From assembly GCA_027066695.1 (NCBI GenBank), contig JAMONE010000102.1, positions 1 through 12,285 of the forward strand: a stretch of 12,285 nucleotides of DNA, written 5' to 3'. The DNA comes from Micavibrio sp. (GTDB taxonomy: Bacteria > Pseudomonadota > Alphaproteobacteria > Micavibrionales > Micavibrionaceae). Shown here piece by piece: positions 6,780-12,285 of this stretch. A program made the translations under genes and the position numbers. The stretch's first letter is position 1, and each line of letters starts with the position of its first letter. The notes under the pieces were generated by a model. The model was not told where the DNA came from. It did not search any database and was given only the letters and a program-made list of their open reading frames with translations.

Positions 6780-7487
6780 ATGTCTTCGAAATATCACCGT
6801 TTTTTACTATCAGCATGTTTGCCATTAATCGCTGTCGCTACGATTTCATATGCTCCAGCATATGCTGGTTTTGAATGGACGCCACCAGAAGAAACAATAA
6901 CATCTTTACCTTTTGAAGAAGCTGAAGTTGAGGTCGAAATTATGCCAAACCCCGTGGCTGAGATTGTGCTTGAGGAGGAAAACAAAGTCGAGCTTGAGGC
7001 TGTGGCTGAAATCGAGAACGTACTCATTCCAACAATAGACGCGACGGTTGAAGAGCCAAAAGATTTCTCACTAAATCCTTTTCCTGTTGAAGTTGCAGGA
7101 GGTAATGAAGATATAGATAGTGATATAGTTGTGCTTTCTTTTGATGATAAAAAACCCGAAGAAGTAGATCCAGTAGAGCCAGTAGAAGAGTTTAAAACTT
7201 TGAATATTATAGAAGGGTTTGGCTCGGAAATGCCTTTAGTCCTTGTGCTTAGGCAAATAGTACCTGCCAAATATGCTTTTTCTTTTGGCACTGATATAAA
7301 TCCAGGTGAAACCCTTTCATGGCAAGGTGGAAAGCCTTGGATGGACGTGCTGGAAGAGGCTCTAGCCACTATAGGTATCACGTATAATGTTGATGGTAAT
7401 AAAATCCATTTGAATAAAATACCCGATGATAAGCAAGCAAATCTTAATGTTATTAATGATGATATTGTAAAAAAAAAACTATTATAG
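6780..7487 (+). CDS. Exported acidic protein with TcpQ/PilL-like (N0-type) domain; 5' half of a frameshifted gene
   Basis: 235 residues before a stop at 7485. Residues 1-29 are a signal peptide (probable cut after AYA). The mature protein begins GFEWTPPEE and continues with a very acidic Glu/Val-rich linker (40-138). Residues 141-212 look like a TcpQ/PilL C-terminal domain, related to secretin N0 modules (PLVLVLRQIVPAKYAFSFG, WQGGKPWMDVLEEALATIGITYNV). Such domains occur in outer-membrane ring partners of type IVB pili and secretion systems. The last codons run through ten A residues and reach a stop two codons later. In the -1 frame the A run leads straight into an open frame ending at 8149 with a second such domain, so a single 456-residue protein is likely. 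Similarity is by pattern only; the domain name is tentative. Confidence 0.72.
   Translation: MSSKYHRFLLSACLPLIAVATISYAPAYAGFEWTPPEETITSLPFEEAEVEVEIMPNPVAEIVLEEENKVELEAVAEIENVLIPTIDATVEEPKDFSLNPFPVEVAGGNEDIDSDIVVLSFDDKKPEEVDPVEPVEEFKTLNIIEGFGSEMPLVLVLRQIVPAKYAFSFGTDINPGETLSWQGGKPWMDVLEEALATIGITYNVDGNKIHLNKIPDDKQANLNVINDDIVKKKLL
7469..7478 (+). promoter_or_regulatory. A10 slippery run: putative programmed -1 frameshift or transcriptional slippage site
   Basis: The zero frame reads GTA AAA AAA AAA CTA TTA TAG. The heptamer A_AAA_AAA (7469-7475) is in the phase required for -1 ribosomal slippage. Alternatively, one extra A in the transcript joins the two frames (K-K-K-T-I-I-D). The -1 frame is closed by TGA at 7460-7462, just before the run, so the two open frames overlap only here. 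No Shine-Dalgarno-like stimulator or strong downstream stem is evident by eye. A homopolymer sequencing or assembly error is the main rival explanation. Confidence 0.5.
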
Positions 7488-7531
7488 ACATAATTGATAC
7501 TGCAAATGTTACAGAATCTTTTCCTGATATT

Positions 7532-8149
7532 TTGGTTTCTGATAAAGAATATCAGGCCGATCTAAATGAGGAATTTATAGCGAATATAGATCTTGACGAA
7601 ACTCAACAAACTAAAGAAGAAATAAAAATTATAGTCATAGATGCTTTAAATAACCCCGAAGTTATGAGCTTAGATAACCCTCCCAAAAGTCAAGAGATTG
7701 AAGAATTAGAAGAAAAATCAGTCATTATAGATTCTACCGTTCTTGCTGAGGTTAAGGAAGTTGAAGTTGTTGAAATAGTCGAGGCTATAAACTTAGATAA
7801 ACCTCAAGAGCTTGAAATATCAGATGAATTAGAAATATCAGATGAACTAGAAATATCAGATCAGCCGAAAAGGATTGAGCTTTCTCCATTTAGAATAGGC
7901 CCTTCAAATAAAATTAAAATATGGCAGGTAAAACGTGGCAGCGATCTAAAAGATATTTTAGAAAAATGGAGCGATGAAGAAAAAATAAAATTAACATGGA
8001 CATTATCAAGTAATTATAAAGTTGATAAAGATATCTTTATTAGCGCGACATTTGAAAATGCTATTGAGATTTTGTTTTCCAAAGGCCTGAAAAATGCTCC
8101 TCGCTATTACTTAACGCAAACGCCGTCTTATGAGTTAAATATCAAGTAA
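7532..8149 (+). CDS. 3' half of the frameshifted gene: acidic linker plus second TcpQ/PilL-like domain
   Basis: The frame is open from 7463 to the stop at 8147-8149. The first possible start is TTG at 7532, but no ribosome site precedes it and no signal peptide follows, so independent translation is unlikely. The product makes sense as the continuation of the 6780 reading frame. It has an acidic, Ile/Glu-rich linker with three LEISDE repeats, then residues 128-205 (counted from TTG) forming a TcpQ-like domain: KIWQVKRGSDLKDILEKWSDEE, LTWTLSSNYKVDKDIFI, ATFENAIEILFSKG. The W-x-v-x-x-G-x-x-L opening and W-x-L-x-x-x-Y block are typical of PilL/TcpQ C-termini that bind secretin-type rings. It could also be a decaying pseudogene part, but the frame is long, stop-free and domain-complete. 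Confidence 0.65.
   Translation: MVSDKEYQADLNEEFIANIDLDETQQTKEEIKIIVIDALNNPEVMSLDNPPKSQEIEELEEKSVIIDSTVLAEVKEVEVVEIVEAINLDKPQELEISDELEISDELEISDQPKRIELSPFRIGPSNKIKIWQVKRGSDLKDILEKWSDEEKIKLTWTLSSNYKVDKDIFISATFENAIEILFSKGLKNAPRYYLTQTPSYELNIK
7808..7861 (+). repeat. Three 18-bp in-frame tandem repeats (LEISDE)
   Basis: Units at 7808-7825, 7826-7843 and 7844-7861 each encode (E)LEISD and differ only at two or three codon-silent positions (CTT, TTA, CTA for the leucine; GAG/GAA). They lie in the acidic linker just before the C-terminal TcpQ-like domain. Length variation here would alter only the linker. Confidence 0.85.
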
Positions 8150-8243
8150 ATAAAATTTTTGGTTTTGGTAAAAAAAGACTCGGAAAATTAGTGAAATAAA
8201 CTAATATAAAAACGTAATTTAATATTTGAGGGAAATAAAGACC

Positions 8244-9314
8244 ATGGGTAATTATCCAGCTATCACGGATGACGTTTTGAAATCAGATTCTAAACTTTTG
8301 CAAGAACGTCACATTTATAAACCATTTTTATATCCATGGTGTTTTGAAGCATGGCAAACGCAGCAACGTATCCACTGGCTTCCCGAAGAAGTTCCCTTGG
8401 CAGAGGATGTACGTGATTGGCGCAAAAACCTTACTCCTGCCGAGAAAAATCTCCTAACCCAGCTTTTCCGCTTTTTTACGCAGGCTGATGTTGAAGTCAA
8501 TAATTGCTATATGAAGCATTATTCACGAGTTTTCGGCCCTGTAGAAGTGCAGATGATGCTTTCTGCTTTTTCGAATATTGAAACCATTCATATTGCCGCT
8601 TATTCATATTTGCTTGATACTGTAGGAATGCCTGAAACTGAATATTCCGCCTTCCTTGAATATAAGGCAATGAAAGATAAATTTGATATATTGCAAGGAG
8701 CGAGCGTTACAACGCGTCGCGATATCGCCAAGACTATGGCGATGTTTGGCGGTTTTACCGAAGGTGTTGCGCTATTTGCTTCTTTTGCAATTATGATGAA
8801 TTTCCCGCGCTTTAATAAGATGAAAGGCATGGGGCAAATTATTACTTGGTCAGTGCGCGATGAAACGCTGCATTGCTTGTCTATCATACGTTTATTCGGT
8901 GAGTTTATTGATGAAAATCCTGATATTTGGGATGATGAGCTTCGCGCGGAAATCCTTGAATGCTGCAAACAAACGGTTCTGCATGAGGATGCATTTATCG
9001 ATTTATGCTTTGAAATGGGTGAGATTGAGGGCATGACTCCTGATGATGTGAAAAAATATATCCGCTATATCTCGGATCGTCGTTTGCAGCAATTACGCAT
9101 GGAGCCTTATTATAATGTTACGGAAAACCCTCTTCCATGGATGGATGAAATGCTTAACGGCGCAGAACATGCGAACTTCTTTGAGAGCCGCGCAACTGAA
9201 TATGCCAAGGCTGCAACCGAAGGTACATGGGAGGATGTATTTGCTGAGGATGCTTTCACTGGTAGATACGCGGTAAAAGCTGTTAAAGGTGGTAATGATG
9301 AAGCCGACATTTAG
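8244..9314 (+). CDS. nrdB: Ribonucleoside-diphosphate reductase subunit beta (class Ia)
   Basis: Cytoplasmic small subunit that holds the diiron-tyrosyl radical cofactor and passes the radical to NrdA, making deoxyribonucleotides. It is 356 residues from the ATG at 8244, which has a GAGGGA ribosome site 10 bases upstream. A TTG 18 bases earlier is in frame but would place the ribosome site inside the gene. All metal ligands are visible: Asp82, Glu113 and His116 (IETIH), Glu173, Glu207 and His210 (DETLH). The radical Tyr120 sits four residues after His116, as in E. coli Y122, so this is a radical-Tyr class Ia protein rather than a class Ic or R2-like oxidase. The 3' end overlaps metF by 17 bases. 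nrdA is not in this window. Confidence 0.97.
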   Translation: MGNYPAITDDVLKSDSKLLQERHIYKPFLYPWCFEAWQTQQRIHWLPEEVPLAEDVRDWRKNLTPAEKNLLTQLFRFFTQADVEVNNCYMKHYSRVFGPVEVQMMLSAFSNIETIHIAAYSYLLDTVGMPETEYSAFLEYKAMKDKFDILQGASVTTRRDIAKTMAMFGGFTEGVALFASFAIMMNFPRFNKMKGMGQIITWSVRDETLHCLSIIRLFGEFIDENPDIWDDELRAEILECCKQTVLHEDAFIDLCFEMGEIEGMTPDDVKKYIRYISDRRLQQLRMEPYYNVTENPLPWMDEMLNGAEHANFFESRATEYAKAATEGTWEDVFAEDAFTGRYAVKAVKGGNDEADI

Positions 9315-10134
9315 TTTTGAATTTTTCCCACCAAAGACTGAGAAAACAGGCAAATTATTGAGAGAAGCCGTGGCCGAGCTGGTTAAGCTGCATCCCAAAT
9401 TCATGACCGTAACTTACGGCGCGGGCGGCACAACCAAAGATGGCACTATTGACACTATAATGAAGGAGATGGAGCGAACTAATATCCCCATTGGCTCGCA
9501 TCTGACCTTTATCAATACGCCAAAATCGGAGCTTTTCAAATATGTTGATGGTTTGTGGGATCGCGGGATAAGGCATATAGTCGCGCTGCGCGGTGATATG
9601 CCCGAAGATTTGCAATGGCCATTGGATGAAGATGCGGATTATTTTCAATATACCTCTGACTTTGTAGAGGGGCTGCTAGAGCGTCATCCGTTCGAAATTT
9701 CCGTTGGCGCATATCCTGAAAAGCACCCTGATTCGAAAACGCTAAAGGCTGATGTTTATGCATTAGGTATGAAATGTGAAGCAGGGGCAACGCGCGCGCT
9801 AACCCAATTTTTCTTTGACAATGATGTGTATTATGAATTTGTTGAAAAATGCGCAGGAGCAGGAATTACAACGCAAATTGCGCCGGGGTTGCTGCCTATC
9901 CATAATTTTAAATCCATGTGCGGCTTTGCCAAAAGATGTGGCGCAAATATTCCTGATTGGCTGCATGAAAAATTCGAGGGATTGGAAAATAACCCTGAAG
10001 ACGCGCGTAAGCTTGCTATTGATTTACTGGTTAAGCAAAGCGAGGATTTAGCCAAAAACGGAGTAGAGCATATCCATTATTACACGCTCAATAAATCTGA
10101 TATTACAAAACAAGCTGTGGAGGCTATTTCCTAG
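9298..10134 (+). CDS. metF: Methylenetetrahydrofolate reductase MetF
   Basis: Flavoprotein that reduces 5,10-methylene-THF to 5-methyl-THF for methionine synthesis. It is 278 residues from ATG 9298; ATG 9295 and GTG 9289 are in-frame alternatives. AAAGGTGG at 9285-9292 favours an ATG at 9298. The TIM-barrel motifs are in order: SFEFFPPKT with catalytic Glu8, VTYGAGGTT (38-46), GSHLTF (66-71), HIVALRGDMPED (93-104, with the conserved Asp100), ISVGAYPEKHPDS, MKCEAGATRALTQFFFDND, and IAPGLLPI. It lacks the C-terminal regulatory region of eukaryotic enzymes, as bacterial MetF should. Its start lies inside nrdB, so the two are probably cotranscribed and coupled. No SAM or cobalamin riboswitch is possible here because there is no leader. 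Confidence 0.97.
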   Translation: MKPTFSFEFFPPKTEKTGKLLREAVAELVKLHPKFMTVTYGAGGTTKDGTIDTIMKEMERTNIPIGSHLTFINTPKSELFKYVDGLWDRGIRHIVALRGDMPEDLQWPLDEDADYFQYTSDFVEGLLERHPFEISVGAYPEKHPDSKTLKADVYALGMKCEAGATRALTQFFFDNDVYYEFVEKCAGAGITTQIAPGLLPIHNFKSMCGFAKRCGANIPDWLHEKFEGLENNPEDARKLAIDLLVKQSEDLAKNGVEHIHYYTLNKSDITKQAVEAIS

Positions 10135-10156
10135 AAACTGATTAATGTTCTTGTTA

Positions 10157-10172
10157 TGTTTCACGTGAAACA
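10157..10172. promoter_or_regulatory. parS centromere site (ParB binding)
   Basis: TGTTTCACGTGAAACA is a perfect 16-bp palindrome identical to the canonical chromosomal parS sequence bound by ParB in many bacteria. It lies 23 bases after the metF stop in a gene-free stretch. ParB loads here, slides as a CTP clamp and recruits ParA and SMC for chromosome segregation. parS sites normally cluster near the replication origin, so this hints that the locus is origin-proximal, or lies on a partitioned replicon. Confidence 0.9.
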
Positions 10173-10183
10173 TTGATAGAATG

Positions 10184-10254
10184 AGCAACCTCGCCGCAAT
10201 TCAGATTGCTTCGCCATTACACGGCTTATCCGTGTAATCCATGGATTACAGTAT
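10184..10254. repeat. Palindromic repeat element downstream of metF
   Basis: Two hairpins sit in tandem. GCAAT-TCAG-ATTGC (10197-10210) is followed by ATTACACGG (10216-10224) and CCGTGTAAT (10230-10238), a perfect 9-bp stem with loop CTTAT. GGATTACA at 10244-10251 echoes the right arm. The ATTGCTTCGCC motif linking the hairpins resembles dispersed intergenic palindromes of AT-rich alphaproteobacteria. The second hairpin has no T tract, so it is not a clear terminator. The rest of the 10135-10414 interval, apart from parS, is plain AT-rich sequence. Confidence 0.55.
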
Positions 10255-10414
10255 GCGCTGGAATGATAATTTTGTACTATTATTAATTTAAACTATTATA
10301 TATTTGCATCAACGCCAATTTTTTTAATGAATTATTTATATTATCAATGTATAGTATATGGGAAATAGGATTTGGAATTGGTAAGTTGAGTGAGAATTTA
10401 GATATAACATCAAA

Positions 10415-10678
10415 ATGGGACTGCACGCACCTGATTTAAGTAATCAGTTTCCTTCGATTGCGCAGCAGAAATGTGAATTAATTCCATTGGAAACCAAGAT
10501 GTCAGAAACATTACCTGATTTAGGTAATCCAGCGATAAAATTAGATGATGAGGGGTTGAGAGGGTATCTTGCCCTAAATGGTTTATCATATCATGTGGGC
10601 GGGGGCGAGAATATGTTAATTCTGATGGTGAGCTTACGGCATATAATGAAGTTAATTTTGGTGGAGCCATTCAGGTAA
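10415..10678 (+). pseudogene. 5' piece of a frameshifted envelope (beta-barrel-like) protein gene
   Basis: The ATG-started frame gives 87 residues. The stretch GLRGYLALNGLSYHVGGGE is followed by nonsense (NMLILMVSLRHIM...). In the -1 frame, from about 10604, the codons read YVNSDGELTAYNEVNFGGAIQVN and continue into the 10681 frame. Exported barrel proteins with a 'YHxx...YNExNxG' pattern look like this in one frame, so the real gene shifts frame near the GGGCGGGGGCG run at 10598-10608. One missing G would explain it. There is no signal peptide at this start and no good ribosome site, so the 5' end may also be lost. Two similar segments (PDLSNQ, PDLGNP) come from a 17-bp near-perfect direct repeat at 10429 and 10513. 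No family name can be given. Confidence 0.55.
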
Positions 10679-10680
10679 AC

Positions 10681-11040
10681 TTGACTGATAATATTTTAGT
10701 TGGGGCGGGAGCGTATGATGCTTCATACAATAATCCAGCTAGCTATGTATATATATCTTATGAGACAGATCGTTTCCTTGATGATAGATTTACAGTTGGC
10801 GTTGATGCTGGGTTTATTCATGGTTATGAGGAATATTTACCTGATGAGGTCTTATTAACTGGCGGCGTTGTTCCTATGATTGCTCCATTTGTAAGTGTTA
10901 AAATTGCTGATGCTGATAGTATTTTACCAGATGGAACAAATATTAAGTTTAATGCTGTTCCCTTACCCAGAGGTGAGGACGTTGAAGGAGTTGATCCCGT
11001 AGATGCTATTATCACTGCGCAACTTCGCGTTCCCTTTTGA
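10681..11040 (+). pseudogene. 3' piece of the same frameshifted beta-barrel-like gene
   Basis: This frame is open from 10552 to the stop at 11038-11040. A TTG at 10681 could be taken as a start, but it lacks a ribosome site and sits in the middle of a recognisable segment (NEVNFGGAIQVNLTDNILVGAGAYDASYNNPASYVYISYETD). The alternating hydrophobic pattern, Gly/Tyr/Asn richness and terminal aromatic (AQLRVPF) suggest antiparallel outer-membrane strands; a C-terminal Phe is typical of barrel proteins. I infer an envelope protein whose N-terminal half is in the preceding frame. The whole would be about 209 residues, lacking a visible signal peptide. Function is unknown. Confidence 0.55.
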
Positions 11041-11090
11041 TTTTATAGTAGAAACCTCTGCAAAATTATAGAAATATACCAATATTAGCA

Positions 11091-11125
11091 TCCTCGACTT
11101 GATCGGGGATCTATCTAGATTCTGC
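11091..11125. repeat. Short palindromic dispersed repeat (TCCTCGACTTGATCGGGGATC type)
   Basis: TCCTCGA (11091-11097) pairs with TCGGGGA (11103-11109), with one G-T wobble, around CTTGA. CTATCTAGATTC follows. This matches the look of a palindrome found dispersed between genes in many AT-rich alphaproteobacterial genomes. It lies between the barrel-like pseudogene and the glycosyltransferase, is not followed by a T run, and is probably a mobile or selfish repeat remnant rather than a terminator. Confidence 0.5.
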
Positions 11126-11180
11126 CCCTAAACCATTAACACCCTTTATAAAATTTGTTTTGTCTATTATAGTTAAGTGT

Positions 11181-12285
11181 ATGAGCAAAAAAATATTATA
11201 TATATTCGATGCAAGCGATTGGGAAAGTCGGATGGAGGTTGCAAGATGCGCTAAGGCGCGGGGAATGGAAATTGTAATTGGCTTAATTGACGGGGATAGA
11301 AGTGATCCTGAGTTTAAGGTTGTTCACTTAAAACGCGCGAATAAAAATATTGGTATCTTGTCTTCTTTAAAAATGGTGCGGGATATGAACGCACTTATAA
11401 AGCGAGAAAACCCTGATATTATCCATGCTGTGACGTTAAAATATGGTTTTATGATGGGTTTAGCGGCTTTTATGTTCAAAAATACGCATAAAATACATAC
11501 TTTGGCGGGTTTGGGTTATTTATTCCGTAGTAATGAGGCTAAATCTGCGCTTTTACGTGCCGTTTTAAGGCCATTCTTAACTATTGTGTTGCGCCGTAGC
11601 AATACGACGCTGATATTTCAAAACCAAGATGATTTGGATTTGATGGTCGAGGGGGGCTATGCTGATGATCGTAAAAATACGATTTTAATTAAAGGCTCGG
11701 GCGTATATCTCGATAGATTTACACCTATTCCAAGCAGTAATGATAATAATGAGCCGATAATCCTTATGCCAACGCGCCTTGTCCATGAAAAAGGCGTTGC
11801 TATATTCGTTGAGGCAGCGCGGATTTTGAAAAAACGTGGTGTTAAAGCAAAATTTCAAATCGCAGGGGGGGAGACAAAACATAATCCGCGAGCAATATCT
11901 GCTGATGAAATGAACGAAATGGTTAAAGACGGCGCAGCGCAGTGGCTTGGGCGTGTTTCCAATATGCCAGAGCTATTATCACGCGCCGCGTTGATTGTGT
12001 ATCCATCATATTATGGCGAGGGAATACCGCGTGTATTGCTGGAATCTTGCGCGGCTGGTAGAGCTATTGTGACAACCGATCACCCTGGTTGCCGCGAGGC
12101 AGTAAAGCATGGAATTAATGGATTGCTTGTCGAGGTTAAAAACCCAGAGCAAACCGCCGATGCCATTTATGAGCTGCTCACAAACCATGAAAAACGCAAA
12201 GCAATGGAAATCCAAAGCCGTAAATTAGCCGAGGAAGAATTTGATATTTATATAATTGCGCAAAAAACCACAAAGCTATATAATA
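11181..12285 (+). CDS. GT4-family glycosyltransferase (3' end outside window)
   Basis: An open frame from ATG 11181 runs to the window edge without a stop: 368 codons seen, probably nearly full length. It is a GT-B fold retaining glycosyltransferase that moves a sugar from a nucleotide sugar onto a surface-polysaccharide or lipid acceptor at the cytoplasmic face. The N-terminal domain has MSKKILYIFDASDW and PDIIHAVTLKYGFMMGL. The C-terminal GT4 donor domain shows MPTRLVHEKGV (about residues 195-205), FQIAGGE, WLGRVSNMPELLSRA, and the EX7E motif in YGEGIPRVLLESCAAG, then TTDHPGCREAV. It resembles O-antigen/capsule transferases; donor and acceptor cannot be told. The ribosome site is weak. It probably begins a surface-sugar cluster continuing beyond the window, which is an inference. 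Confidence 0.93.
   Translation, partial: MSKKILYIFDASDWESRMEVARCAKARGMEIVIGLIDGDRSDPEFKVVHLKRANKNIGILSSLKMVRDMNALIKRENPDIIHAVTLKYGFMMGLAAFMFKNTHKIHTLAGLGYLFRSNEAKSALLRAVLRPFLTIVLRRSNTTLIFQNQDDLDLMVEGGYADDRKNTILIKGSGVYLDRFTPIPSSNDNNEPIILMPTRLVHEKGVAIFVEAARILKKRGVKAKFQIAGGETKHNPRAISADEMNEMVKDGAAQWLGRVSNMPELLSRAALIVYPSYYGEGIPRVLLESCAAGRAIVTTDHPGCREAVKHGINGLLVEVKNPEQTADAIYELLTNHEKRKAMEIQSRKLAEEEFDIYIIAQKTTKLYN

Noticed and set aside
6794..7381. 195-residue open frame on the minus strand
   Set aside because: It is the antisense of the Glu-rich linker gene: GAA/GAG codons read backwards give a Ser/Thr-rich stop-poor frame. No ribosome site or protein pattern supports it.
8226..8243. TTG start for nrdB adding six residues
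   Set aside because: The added bases contain the ribosome site itself (GAGGGA); the ATG at 8244 gives the usual NrdB N-terminus.
8600..9034. 144-residue minus-strand frame inside nrdB
   Set aside because: It is fully contained in a gene with all catalytic residues intact; a shadow frame.
10226..10234. DnaA box (TTATCCGTG) near the parS site
   Set aside because: It differs from TTATCCACA at the key 3' positions and is explained by the loop and arm of a hairpin repeat.
10681..10683. TTG as an independent start of a 119-residue gene
   Set aside because: No ribosome site, and the same frame continues upstream to 10552 with convincing protein sequence.
1..12285. CRISPR array, tRNA/rRNA gene, integrase or transposase
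   Set aside because: None seen in the intergenic stretches or coding frames; repeats present are only short palindromes and one coding tandem repeat.

Overview
The window looks like chromosomal DNA from an AT-rich alphaproteobacterium. Supporting signs are the acpP-fabF-(mltG) order, NrdB/MetF housekeeping genes, a canonical parS palindrome, and short dispersed palindromic repeats of a kind common in AT-rich alphaproteobacteria. The lineage is an inference; nothing here fixes a genus.

Left part (1-1719, minus strand): an acpP-fabF fatty-acid synthesis unit. It is followed, with a 1-base stop/start overlap, by the first 20 codons of a gene with a membrane-anchor N-terminus, probably mltG. A 263-base divergent intergenic region separates acpP from the next block.

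Central part (1983-8149, plus strand): part of a type IVB (Dot/Icm, IncI-like) secretion or conjugation system. In order it holds a periplasmic DsbC/DsbG-like thiol oxidoreductase, a terminator, a palindromic repeat, a small lytic transglycosylase, dotD, dotC, dotB (overlapping dotC) and icmT. The last piece is an exported acidic protein with two TcpQ/PilL-type (secretin N0-like) domains, split into two reading frames exactly at a run of ten A residues. The dotD-dotC-dotB-icmT order is that of traH-I-J-K in IncI plasmids. The inner-membrane, coupling-protein and DotG/H/I components are not here, so the system must be split over several loci or be incomplete. The likely division of labour is as follows: the transglycosylase opens peptidoglycan, the Dsb-like protein handles disulfides of envelope parts, DotC/DotD and perhaps the TcpQ protein build the outer-membrane ring, DotB powers assembly or export from the cytoplasm, and IcmT sits in the inner membrane.

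Right part (8244-12285, plus strand): nrdB (class Ia ribonucleotide reductase small subunit) overlaps metF. A perfect 16-bp parS site and a repeat element follow. Next comes a frameshifted gene for a probable beta-barrel envelope protein, a second palindromic repeat, and a GT4-family glycosyltransferase that runs off the window end.

The points most worth a second look are the A10 frameshift joining two TcpQ domains (possible programmed slippage), the unusual partial Dot/Icm locus with its accessory genes, the parS site, and the 148-bp nested inverted repeat in front of the transglycosylase.
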